Both the position numbers and the translations under genes were made by a program. Shown piece by piece: positions 17,006 through 24,747 of a stretch of 64,000 nucleotides of DNA. Origin of the DNA: Asticcacaulis solisilvae (GTDB taxonomy: Bacteria > Pseudomonadota > Alphaproteobacteria > Caulobacterales > Caulobacteraceae); assembly GCF_017875235.1 (NCBI RefSeq), contig NZ_JAGGMI010000003.1, positions 124,001-188,000 on the forward strand. Direction: 5' to 3'. The notes beneath the pieces were generated by a model that was given only the letters and a program-made list of their open reading frames with translations, ran no database searches and was not told the origin of the DNA. Position 1 is the stretch's first letter, and the number at the start of each line of letters is the position of its first letter.

Positions 17006-17788
17006 ATGTTTGCCCTCATCTCGCCCGCCAAATCGCTGGACCTGACGCCCCATGACGTCGCGCAGCCGACGCAACCGCGCTTCCCCGCTGAGACCGAAAA
17101 GCTGATCAAGGCGCTGAAAAAGCTGAAGCCCAAGGCCATCGCCGAGCTGATGGACATCTCGAAGGCGTTGAGCGAGCTCAACCACGGCCGCTTCCAGGGC
17201 TTCGAGGACCAGGCCGCCATGCCCGCCGTGTTCATGTTCGACGGCGATGTCTATACCGGCCTTCAGGCGCGCACCCTGGATGCGGACCGGATCAAGTGGG
17301 CGCAGGATCATTTGCGCATTCTGTCAGGGCTTTACGGCGTGCTGAGGCCGCTGGACGCCATCCGCCCCTACCGCCTGGAAATGGGCTCAAGCCTCAAGGT
17401 CGGCCGGGCAAATTCGCTCTATCAGTTCTGGGGTGACGCGATCGCCAAAAGCCTTGTCACGGAAGCGAAGGACGCCGGCACCGACACGCTGGTCAACCTG
17501 GCCAGCACAGAATATTCGCGCGCGGCCCTGACGCCGGCGCTCAGGCTCAAGGTGGTCAGCCCGCGCTTTCTCGAAATCAAGGGCAACGAAGCGAAGATCG
17601 TGTCCTTCTTCGCCAAGAAGGCGCGCGGCCTGATGGCGCGCTACATGATCGACCACCGCATCGACCGGGCGGACGGCCTGAAGGACTTCGACAGCGAAGG
17701 CTACAGCTTCCGGCCCGACCTGTCGAAAGACGGCGACTGGGTCTTCACCCGTCCGCAACCCGAGCCAGTGTCAGCGAAGAAAAGCTAA
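17006..17788 (+). CDS. yaaA: YaaA-family peroxide stress protein
   Basis: The product is 260 residues and matches UPF0246/YaaA over its whole length: the start MFALISPAKSLD, then LYGVLRPLDAIRPYRLEMGSSL (here split), NLASTEYSRA, and the end FDSEGYSFRPDLS. In E. coli YaaA limits free iron under peroxide stress and binds DNA; the enzymatic activity is not established. I chose the ATG at 17006 because family members begin at the ISPAK strand. ATGs at 16994 and 16937 are in frame but no ribosome-binding site distinguishes them. The gene is monocistronic. Confidence 0.9.
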   Translation: MFALISPAKSLDLTPHDVAQPTQPRFPAETEKLIKALKKLKPKAIAELMDISKALSELNHGRFQGFEDQAAMPAVFMFDGDVYTGLQARTLDADRIKWAQDHLRILSGLYGVLRPLDAIRPYRLEMGSSLKVGRANSLYQFWGDAIAKSLVTEAKDAGTDTLVNLASTEYSRAALTPALRLKVVSPRFLEIKGNEAKIVSFFAKKARGLMARYMIDHRIDRADGLKDFDSEGYSFRPDLSKDGDWVFTRPQPEPVSAKKS

Positions 17789-17930
17789 GCGCGGTTCCGC
17801 CCGCCCCCTCCAATTAAGAAACGTCCGCTTTCGTTCACTCCGAACAGTTCCTCGGACACTCCACGTACGCGGACACGCCTTTTCTTCAAATTGTCAGACA
17901 GTTAGGCGCCCTTCCCAAACCACCGTACAA

Positions 17931-18782
17931 TTGCCCGCAAAGCGAAATAAAAAACTGCCGGGGATTGGTACGCTGCCTAACTACAATGCACCCGCCCTCC
18001 AGAAGGGACTGGATATCCTTGAGCACCTGGCCTCTAGCGCCACGCCCCTGTCCATGACGCAACTGGCGGAGCAAATGGACCGGTCGGTATCCCAAATCTA
18101 CCGTATGATCCTCGTCCTTTGCGATCGTGGCTACGTCCAGGCGCGGGACCATGGCTTTACGGTGACGTCCAAGGCATTCTGTCTGGCGCTCGACCGCCCG
18201 GAGGTGGATGCCCTGCTGACCATTGCCGAGCCGGAAATGCAGCGCCTCGCGCGCGCCACCCGGCGGACCTGCTACCTCAGCGCCGCCCACGACAAGGTCG
18301 TCATCGTGGTCGCCGTCCAGCCCTGGCTGGGGAAGTCCGGACTGGATGTCCGCGTCGGCATGCGTCAGCCGCTTATCAATACCGCCTCCGGCCAGGTGCA
18401 TTTCGGCTTTCAGTCCGATGCCGGTAAGGAGAAGTGGCGGCAGGCATTGGCTGAAACCGAGGACCAGGCAACGCTTGCCCAATTCGTGAAGGACGCTGAC
18501 CGCGCCGCCGCCTTGGGCCAGGCCGAGCGCACGCATCGCCATATGGATTGCCTGACGGAAATATCGAGCCCCGTGACGCTGCGGAAAGACCAGGTGTTCG
18601 CGCTTTCGCTGTTGTACCTGCACCGCCCCGGCAGCGACGATTTCACGCTTTGCCGCACCGAACTGTCACAGGCCGCCTGGCAGATCACGCAGGCCTTGCG
18701 CGTTCAGCAGGCGTGGCCGGATCGTAGTGGCCATCAGAGCCAGTCCGTAGAGATGGACGGAAGGAACTTAATAGCGGGTTAG
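17931..18782 (+). CDS. IclR-family transcriptional regulator
   Basis: The 283-residue protein has an N-terminal winged helix (about 20-80) with ALQKGLDILEHLA and LAEQMDRSVSQIYRMILVLCDRGYV (split run), followed by an IclR ligand-binding domain with RRTCYLSAAHD and GLDVRVGMRQPL. The only plausible start is TTG at 17931; no later ATG keeps the DNA-binding domain, and no good ribosome-binding site is visible. IclR proteins usually control a catabolic gene set next to them, but the downstream region holds an AT-rich insert and a broken VOC gene, so the original target may be lost. Confidence 0.85.
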   Translation: MPAKRNKKLPGIGTLPNYNAPALQKGLDILEHLASSATPLSMTQLAEQMDRSVSQIYRMILVLCDRGYVQARDHGFTVTSKAFCLALDRPEVDALLTIAEPEMQRLARATRRTCYLSAAHDKVVIVVAVQPWLGKSGLDVRVGMRQPLINTASGQVHFGFQSDAGKEKWRQALAETEDQATLAQFVKDADRAAALGQAERTHRHMDCLTEISSPVTLRKDQVFALSLLYLHRPGSDDFTLCRTELSQAAWQITQALRVQQAWPDRSGHQSQSVEMDGRNLIAG

Positions 18783-18822
18783 CACACAGTGTAATCCGAA
18801 GAACGTCAGTATTGAGTGCTAA

Positions 18823-19827
18823 TTACTGATTTCTTTCACGCCACGGTGAAAACTTCGAGGTGTCATAAACCCACACCTCTGGCGGTAGCACCTCGCCATT
18901 GGCCAGCCTCGCTGCGCTCCATCTAGATGTCCAGTCGTCAATAGCTTTTCTCTGACTACCATCTAAACCGCCCCAAGCGCCAATATAGATAGCCTTGGCT
19001 TTAACTTTGCTTTCGCCCAGAATATTGAATAGATGAGAGTCGCGCTCGTTTAAGCTGTGTCCATATGTGAAGAGAACGCATTCCGTTCCCCTGAGACCAC
19101 TTTTAAGTAGTTTAGATGCCTTCTTGAGATAAGCACTTCTTTGGATTCGTTCGGATTTGGCGACACTCGTCCCTTCAGCCACGATGACGGGAAATTCACC
19201 TTGATTAAGTCGCTCGCGCATCTGATCAATTAGCCTACCCCCTCCGGGATAGTGCAGCTTAATCTGCTGGTTATCGCGCTCGAATAAGTGCAATGCGCCA
19301 TGCAAGTAGACAAGCCCAGGGTCTATTTTTTCAGGCTGCCAAGCGCCACCTGAACCTTCGTGGTTGTCATAACACCATAGTCTTCGCTTCTTACGCACAA
19401 CCACCCAATAGAGTAATAAATCGTAGTTGGTCGTATAGACCCGCCCTCTAAGCTGACGGCGACTAATTCCGACAAAATGCTCAAGGAAGCGCGTGCAATG
19501 ATCCGCCTCGTCATCTGTCACGTTAACCGAACTGTGCGGATGCACCTTCGACAAAGCGCGAAGAAATGCGGAATTTATTTCATCTTTGTGTAACTGGCTC
19601 TGCGCATTCTCTAATGCCAATTCAAAATCATTCGCGCCTTGCTCTTGAAAAATTCGTGCGACCTCAGAACTGAATGGCTTCCCGCTTTCGAAAAGTGAGT
19701 CGTAGTTGAACGATTTTCGTGCATTTATACTAAAGCCGTTGCCTAGCAGTAGATGTCTTTGGCATTTGTCTGTTTGAGCAATAGCCTTTTCAAATGTAAT
19801 TTCTTGCGGGCCAGATTGGATGCTCAC
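18823..19827 (-). CDS. DUF4917 family protein with SIR2-like NAD-binding signatures
   Basis: From the GTG at 19827 (GGAG five bases upstream) the product is 334 residues. The order of motifs matches SIR2-like domains: GNGFS at 29-33, TTNYD at 132-136 (candidate catalytic Asn134), YLHG at 174-177 (His176) and GHSLNERD at 255-262. I recognise the overall sequence as DUF4917. SIR2-like proteins with these motifs act as NAD-degrading effectors in several anti-phage systems; that role here is an inference. No partner gene is adjacent. Base composition is clearly lower in GC than neighbours and codons such as TTA, ATA and AAA are frequent, which indicates horizontal acquisition. Confidence 0.8.
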   Translation of the reverse strand: MSIQSGPQEITFEKAIAQTDKCQRHLLLGNGFSINARKSFNYDSLFESGKPFSSEVARIFQEQGANDFELALENAQSQLHKDEINSAFLRALSKVHPHSSVNVTDDEADHCTRFLEHFVGISRRQLRGRVYTTNYDLLLYWVVVRKKRRLWCYDNHEGSGGAWQPEKIDPGLVYLHGALHLFERDNQQIKLHYPGGGRLIDQMRERLNQGEFPVIVAEGTSVAKSERIQRSAYLKKASKLLKSGLRGTECVLFTYGHSLNERDSHLFNILGESKVKAKAIYIGAWGGLDGSQRKAIDDWTSRWSAARLANGEVLPPEVWVYDTSKFSPWRERNQ

Positions 19828-19958
19828 GGAATCTCCGTTACGACACATTGCATATAAGCTTCACGCCACGAATAACTACCGTAAGACGATTCTCACGAAG
19901 CCCATGCAATTTCGACGTTCAGTGATTTTGGGTGTCGAGTCAGAATGTGCGGTAGTCT

Positions 19959-20278
19959 CCTTGCGCATGCCGGACATGGTACGCCCACGTGCTGGGGCTC
20001 CCGCACCTCCACGCTTTCGGCGACATGCCTTTTTCGACTGTGGCGGCACGCGGCTCCTGCTGTCGCCGGCCGAGGACGAGGGCCAGTCCCTCCTCTACAT
20101 CACCTGCAGCGATATCCACGCCACGCAAAAGCGGCTGGAGGCGCGCGGCGTGACATTCATCAATGCGCCGCACATGATCCACCGCCATGACAACGGCGTC
20201 GAGGAATGGATGGCCTTTTTCAACGACAATGAAGGCCGGCCACTGGCGCTTATGGAGCAGGTTGCGCCGTCCGCATAA
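19959..20278 (+). pseudogene. Frameshifted and 5'-truncated VOC (glyoxalase-fold) gene
   Basis: The 3' part reads FFDCGGTRLLLSPAEDEG, LLYITCSDIHATQKRLEARGV and EEWMAFFNDNEGRPLALMEQV, a typical C-terminal half of a VOC-family enzyme. The preceding VOC strand (TWYAHVLGLPHLHAFGDM) is in another frame and ends at about 20027. Restoring one G after the ATG at 20025-20027 would join the two as GDMAFFDCGG. Further upstream the WYAHV frame soon meets a TAG and no VOC N-terminus is visible, so the 5' end is also missing. The lost part borders the AT-rich DUF4917 gene. An open frame from 19820 covers the region but does not encode a whole domain. Confidence 0.75.
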
Positions 20279-20379
20279 AAAAGTTCGGCCTGACCGAAAC
20301 CTTCGCGGACAATCGGGCGTAAACATGAGCAAGACCGCAATCCAGCGGCTCGAATCCCTGAAGCTGACGGAGCAAAACA

Positions 20380-20928
20380 ATGATGAGCGTCAAGCGTACC
20401 TTCACCACCCTGATCGCAGCCACCTTTGTCCTGGCGGCGGGTTCGGCCTTCGCCGGCCTGCCCGAAGGCGCCAAGGCCCCCGACTTCACGCTGCAGGCCG
20501 CCCTGGCCGGCAAGCCGACGACCTTCACGCTGAAAAACGCGCTGAAAAAGGGCCCGGTCGTCCTCTACTTCTTCCCGGCCGCCTTTACCGCCGGCTGCAC
20601 GCTGGAATCGCACAAGTTCGCCGAGGCCAATGACGACTTCAACAAATTAGGCGCCACCGTCGTCGGCGTAACCGCCGGCAATGTCGACCGCGTCGCCGAG
20701 TTCTCCAAGACCGAGTGCCGCGACAAGTTCGCCGTCGCCGCCGATCCGGGCGCCAAGGTCGCCGCGCAATATCAATCCACCATGGAAGGCAAACAGATCT
20801 CCGACCGCACCTCCTACGTCATCGCGCCGTCGGGCAAGATCCTCTTGAGCTATACCGACCGCAACCCCGAAGCGCACATCACCAAGACCATGGAAGCCGT
20901 GCGCACCTACAAGGCCAAGAAGGGCTAG
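20380..20928 (+). CDS. Periplasmic peroxiredoxin (AhpC/TSA type)
   Basis: The 182-residue protein has a signal peptide (residues 1-25, cleaved after AGSAFA) and one thioredoxin-fold peroxiredoxin domain. The peroxidatic cysteine is Cys73 in FFPAAFTAGCTLE and a second Cys lies at 113 (TECRDKF), which could be the resolving residue. It would reduce peroxides in the periplasm. The ATG follows ACGGAGCAAAACA. It is the first gene of a four-gene run and the next gene encodes a DsbD-like transporter that could recharge it with electrons. Envelope peroxiredoxins reduced by DsbD/ScsB-type proteins are known in Caulobacter. Confidence 0.92.
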   Translation: MMSVKRTFTTLIAATFVLAAGSAFAGLPEGAKAPDFTLQAALAGKPTTFTLKNALKKGPVVLYFFPAAFTAGCTLESHKFAEANDDFNKLGATVVGVTAGNVDRVAEFSKTECRDKFAVAADPGAKVAAQYQSTMEGKQISDRTSYVIAPSGKILLSYTDRNPEAHITKTMEAVRTYKAKKG

Positions 20929-20934
20929 GACGCC

Positions 20935-22149
20935 ATGCTCGCCGCGATTGCCGCCGCCCTCATCGGAGGCGTGATCCTCAACCTGATGCCGTGCGTCTTT
21001 CCAGTTATCTCGCTGAAGGCGCTCAGCCTCCTCAGGCACGGCGACAGCCCGGCGGCGGCGCGTAAAGACGGCGCGGCCTTCGCCGCCGGTGTCGTCGCGA
21101 CCATGCTTTTGCTCGCGGGCGTGCTGATTGCGGCGCGCGCCGGCGGGGCCGCCATCGGCTGGGGCTTTCAGCTCCAGTCGCCGGTGGTCATCGCCGTGCT
21201 GGCGCTTGTCATGCTGGGTTCGGCGCTGAACCTGGCCGGTCTGTTCGAAGTCGGCGCCTCGGTCCAGGGCGTGGCGGGCGGCATCCAGGTCAAAAGCGGG
21301 CCAATGGGTTCGGCCTTGACAGGCGCCCTGGCCATCGTCGTCGCCACGCCCTGCACCGCGCCCTTCATGGCCGGGGCCGTGGGTTACGCCCTCGTCCAGC
21401 CGCCGCTTGTCGCGCTCGCCGTCTTCCTGGCTTTGGCGATTGGCTTTGCCGCGCCGTTCACGCTCATCGCCTTTGTTCCGGCGCTGGCGCGGATGATGCC
21501 CAAGCCCGGCGCGTGGATGGAGACGCTCAAAAAAGCCCTCGCCTTTCCGATGTTCGGCGCCGCAGCGTGGCTCGCCTGGGTGCTGGCGCAACAGGCGGGC
21601 ACAGATGCCCTGGCAGGCTTGTTTATCTCCGCCGTGGTGTTGAGCCTCGCCTGCTGGCTTTACGGGATGGCTCAGCGCCGCCGTCTGATGGGGCAAAAAT
21701 CCGTGGCCCTGTTCGCCGTCACCGCCGCCTTGGGCGCCCTGCTCATCGTGCCGGTGGTCCATCTGGCCGGCGCCGCGCCTGTGGCGGCCAAGGCCCCGAA
21801 AGGCAGCGAGACGATCGCCTGGTCGCCGCAGGCCATCGCCGAACATCAGGGCAAGGGCCGGCCAATCCTGGTGAACTTCACCGCGTCCTGGTGTATTACC
21901 TGTCAGGTCAATGAGCGCACCACGCTGTCGACCCCGGCCGTCAAGGCGGCCCTGGAACGCACCGGAAGCCTGTACATGATCGCCGATTCGACCAACTACA
22001 ATCCGGATATCGAAAATGCCCTGGCGGCTTTGGGGCGCGGCGGCATGCCGGTCTATGTGGTCTATCCGGCCGACGGCGGCGCGCCGAAACTGCTGCCCGA
22101 GGTCTTGAGCCCCGACATCGTCATTACCGCTTTGAACGAGGCCTCTTGA
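20935..22149 (+). CDS. DsbD-like thiol:disulfide transporter lacking the periplasmic alpha domain
   Basis: The 404-residue protein starts directly in the first membrane helix. Its DsbD-beta domain has about eight membrane segments with redox cysteines Cys20 (NLMPCVFPV) and Cys140 (VATPCTAPF), both in the Pro-Cys context of DsbD/CcdA. A C-terminal thioredoxin-like gamma domain carries Cys320 and Cys323 (SWCITCQ). The N-terminal immunoglobulin-like alpha domain of classical DsbD is missing, so another periplasmic partner must receive the electrons; the peroxiredoxin six bases upstream is the obvious candidate. Its TGA overlaps the TTG start of the ECF sigma gene. Confidence 0.92.
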   Translation: MLAAIAAALIGGVILNLMPCVFPVISLKALSLLRHGDSPAAARKDGAAFAAGVVATMLLLAGVLIAARAGGAAIGWGFQLQSPVVIAVLALVMLGSALNLAGLFEVGASVQGVAGGIQVKSGPMGSALTGALAIVVATPCTAPFMAGAVGYALVQPPLVALAVFLALAIGFAAPFTLIAFVPALARMMPKPGAWMETLKKALAFPMFGAAAWLAWVLAQQAGTDALAGLFISAVVLSLACWLYGMAQRRRLMGQKSVALFAVTAALGALLIVPVVHLAGAAPVAAKAPKGSETIAWSPQAIAEHQGKGRPILVNFTASWCITCQVNERTTLSTPAVKAALERTGSLYMIADSTNYNPDIENALAALGRGGMPVYVVYPADGGAPKLLPEVLSPDIVITALNEAS

Positions 22150-22718
22150 CGGAACAGCGCAAGGACAGCGACGCATCGCGCGCCGAATGGCCGGCATGGA
22201 TGCAGCGCGCCCAGGACGGCGACCAGGCGGCCTATAACCGCCTGCTCAAGGCCATGGTGCCGCTGATCCGCAAGGTCGTGCGCCGCAAGATCGATGACGC
22301 GATCCTGGTCGAGGATGTGGTTCAGGACACGCTTTTGACCATCCACCGCGTGCGCGCGACCTACGATCCCTCACGGCCCATCCTGCCGTGGGTGTCCGCG
22401 ATCGCCAGTTCGCGCGCCATTGACGCCTTGCGTAAGCGCGGCCGCCACCGGTCGCGCGAGGTCCACGATGACGACGCGCTCAATACCTATGCCGACGACG
22501 CAGTGCCGGCGGATGACGCGGGCCACGCCCAGGATATCCGGGAGCGCCTGAGCCACCTGCCGGACCGGCAAAGGGAAATGGTCGAGATGGTTCACTTACG
22601 CGAAATGAGCCTGAACGACGCCGCCAAACACAGCCAACTGTCCATCGGGGCGGTCAAGTCGCTGCTGCATCGCGCGCTTGTCCGCCTCCGCCAAACCGGA
22701 GCCGACGATCATGGATGA
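22146..22718 (+). CDS. ECF sigma factor (SigF-like of Caulobacter)
   Basis: The 190-residue protein has region 2 with EDVVQDTLLTIHRVRATYDPSRP (read in parts) and region 4 with LPDRQREMVEMVHLREMSL and SIGAVKSLLHRALVRLR. It starts with TTG at 22146, overlapping the stop of the DsbD-like gene, and its own stop overlaps the start of the DUF1109 gene by 8 bp. The pairing of this sigma type with a DUF1109 protein matches Caulobacter sigma-F/NrsF, which responds to chromate and cadmium. It probably controls its own operon. Confidence 0.9.
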   Translation: MTEQRKDSDASRAEWPAWMQRAQDGDQAAYNRLLKAMVPLIRKVVRRKIDDAILVEDVVQDTLLTIHRVRATYDPSRPILPWVSAIASSRAIDALRKRGRHRSREVHDDDALNTYADDAVPADDAGHAQDIRERLSHLPDRQREMVEMVHLREMSLNDAAKHSQLSIGAVKSLLHRALVRLRQTGADDHG

Positions 22719-23340
22719 TCACGATGCGCTCATCGATACCCTAAGCCGCGAGGCCGCGCCCGTGAAACGCCCGCCCGCCCCGGCCGTCCGCGCTGCCGTG
22801 TGGATCGCCCTGGCCCTGCCATGCGGCGCGATCGTGGGCCTGTGGCTGAGCCGCCGGTTCGCCGACTGGTCGATGCCGGCCGCCGCCTGGGCGCTTATCG
22901 GGCTGGCGGCGGCGTTCGCGCTGGGTGCGATCGCCATGCTGTCGGCGTTCAACCTGACGATCGCGGGCCGCAAACCCGTCACATGGCCGTGGTTCGCCGC
23001 CATCGGCGCCGTCTGGCTGGCGTCCGGTCTCGTCGGTGTATCACAGGCCGCCGATCCATGGGGCCATGTTGGCAGCGGCTGGGGCTGTTATCTGTTCATG
23101 GTGACCGTCAGCGTGCCCATGATCGCCTTGTCGATCGTGGGTCTAAACCGGACGCGGACGCTCTATCCGCTGCGGTGCCTGAGCATTGCGGGGCTTGGAA
23201 CGGCCTTCATGACGGCGGCGCTTCTGGCGCTCTGCCATCCGCCGACCGGCGACCTGCCGGACCTGGTCATGCACCTGCTGGCCGGGGCGACCATCATTGC
23301 CGTCACGGTCGTACTGGGCCGGAAATGGGTAGCTGTTTAG
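22711..23340 (+). CDS. nrsF: DUF1109/NrsF-family anti-sigma factor
   Basis: The 209-residue inner-membrane protein has six membrane segments and a short cytoplasmic N-terminus (about 25 residues) that would bind the sigma factor. Cysteines lie at 38, 126 (GWGCYLF), 156 and 175 (LALCHPP); Cys126 and Cys175 sit at positions equivalent to the two cysteines reported as essential for metal sensing in Caulobacter NrsF. I chose the ATG at 22711, which overlaps the sigma gene. The stop shares TTAG with the convergent REC gene. The gene symbol is by family and context. Confidence 0.88.
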   Translation: MDDHDALIDTLSREAAPVKRPPAPAVRAAVWIALALPCGAIVGLWLSRRFADWSMPAAAWALIGLAAAFALGAIAMLSAFNLTIAGRKPVTWPWFAAIGAVWLASGLVGVSQAADPWGHVGSGWGCYLFMVTVSVPMIALSIVGLNRTRTLYPLRCLSIAGLGTAFMTAALLALCHPPTGDLPDLVMHLLAGATIIAVTVVLGRKWVAV

Positions 23341-23750
23341 GACGCGACGGCGACCGAGGCGTGGCCCTGCCAATAGGCGTCGACGTCCCCGCAGATCTGC
23401 TTGACGTCATCGAAATAGAAGGGCTTGGGCAGCAGGAAGGTGACACGGCCGCGGCGGGCCTTGTTGAGTGCATCGGCGCCCGATTCAGGGTCGTTGACCC
23501 GGCCGGCGGTCATGATGGCAATCGGCGCGCCGCGCGACAGCTCGCGATAAGCAGGCAGTTCGTCGAGCGTATTGTGGCCTTCCATGAAGACATCGAGCAC
23601 CAGCAGGTCGAACCGGGCGGCGCGCAGGGCCTCATGGGCGGCTTCCGGGGTTTCGACCCAGATGGCGTCGTATCCCGCCTTCTGGAACATCTTGGAAATA
23701 ATGGTTCCCTGGGTACGGCTATCTTCGAGGACGAGCGCGCGTTTGGCCAT
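23337..23750 (-). CDS. Single-domain response regulator
   Basis: The 137-residue protein is one receiver domain with the Glu-Asp pair (LVLEDSRTQ), acceptor Asp in LLVLDVFMEGHN, Thr in IAIMTAG and Lys in LLPKPF. No output domain is present. It is most similar by eye to REC1 of the tandem-REC protein encoded at 16059-16844 (LEDSR, FDV/LDV, MTAG, PKPF). It may be a phosphotransfer intermediate or act through protein contacts. The gene is convergent with the NrsF-type gene and overlaps its stop by four bases. Confidence 0.9.
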   Translation of the reverse strand: MAKRALVLEDSRTQGTIISKMFQKAGYDAIWVETPEAAHEALRAARFDLLVLDVFMEGHNTLDELPAYRELSRGAPIAIMTAGRVNDPESGADALNKARRGRVTFLLPKPFYFDDVKQICGDVDAYWQGHASVAVAS

Positions 23751-23832
23751 CGGATGGTTTCCAGTTTTTTCTGGGAACCTACAATATATCCACAGCCCCT
23801 AAGATTAGGTTACCTGCGCTATTTTACCGGGC

Positions 23833-24747
23833 TCACCCGACAAAACCCGCCGCACGGCGGATGCGGTCATTGATCGCCTCGCCTATGCCGTCTTCCGGAA
23901 TGGGCGCGATTTCGATGACCGGCGGGTTGAGCCGGTCGGCTTCGCGAAGGGCGCGGAACAGCCGGGCAGCAGCTTCGGAGAGGTTGCGGTCCGCGCTCAA
24001 CTGCACCACCGGGCCGTCGTGTTCAACCGGCCCGAACGCCAGGTAGGCCGCGCCGGGCGATGGTGTGGCGACATTGATCCTGACCGGCGCATCGGGCGCG
24101 TAGTGCAGGCTCAGACGGCCGGGTGAGCGGTGACCTTCGGAGGCGTCGGCGGCCAGTGGCCCGATGACGGCTTCAATATCGGCACGGGTGACGGCCCCTG
24201 CTCTCAGGTAGCGTGCGTCTTTCAGCAGGCTGACAACGCTTGATTCGACGCCGATGCCACAGTCGCCGCCATCGGGCGATGCGGCGACAAATGCGCCGGT
24301 CTCGTCGAAGGCGTCGGCCTGTGTCGTCGGGCTTGGACGCCCTGAACGGTTGGCCGACGGCGCGACAACGCCGAAATCGACGCTGTTCAGAATCTCAAGC
24401 GCCATCGGATGATCGGGCATCCGGATCGCGACGCTGTCGAGACCGGCGCGCGCCAGGTCACAGGCGGCATCAAAGTCGCGCACCGGCAGCACAAGCGTCA
24501 GCGGCCCCGGCCAGAACTTCGCGGCAAGCGCCTCGGCGCGATCATCGAAGACGCCAATCCTCCGTGCCAGCGCAACTGAGCCGACATGGACGATCAAGGG
24601 ATTGAAGCGCGGTCGCCCCTTGGCCTCGAAGACCTTGACGACGGCGTCTGCGTCGTCCGCCCGCGCGCCGAGACCATACACGGTCTCAGTCGGCAGGTGG
24701 ATCAGATCTCCGTTCGTCAACGCCTGGACAGCGGCCACAATGCTCAC
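23833..24747 (-). CDS. L-threonylcarbamoyladenylate synthase (Sua5/TsaC)
   Basis: The 304-residue protein makes threonylcarbamoyl-AMP, the intermediate for the t6A modification of ANN-decoding tRNAs. The YrdC/TsaC domain (about 5-195) shows LPTETVYGLGARA, KGRPRFNPLIVHV, WPGPLTLVLP, and SANRSGRPSPT. The linker RSPGRLSLHYAPDAPV leads into the C-terminal Sua5 domain, so it is the long Sua5 type. It starts with GTG at 24747, overlapping the TGA of the cytochrome-YceI gene by four bases, which suggests coupling. This is an essential housekeeping function in most bacteria. Confidence 0.95.
   Translation of the reverse strand: MSIVAAVQALTNGDLIHLPTETVYGLGARADDADAVVKVFEAKGRPRFNPLIVHVGSVALARRIGVFDDRAEALAAKFWPGPLTLVLPVRDFDAACDLARAGLDSVAIRMPDHPMALEILNSVDFGVVAPSANRSGRPSPTTQADAFDETGAFVAASPDGGDCGIGVESSVVSLLKDARYLRAGAVTRADIEAVIGPLAADASEGHRSPGRLSLHYAPDAPVRINVATPSPGAAYLAFGPVEHDGPVVQLSADRNLSEAAARLFRALREADRLNPPVIEIAPIPEDGIGEAINDRIRRAAGFVG

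Noticed and set aside
20325-20380. A short frame starting MSKTAIQRLE before the peroxiredoxin gene
   Set aside because: It has no stop before running into the peroxiredoxin gene in another frame and no domain; it is most likely the leader of that gene.
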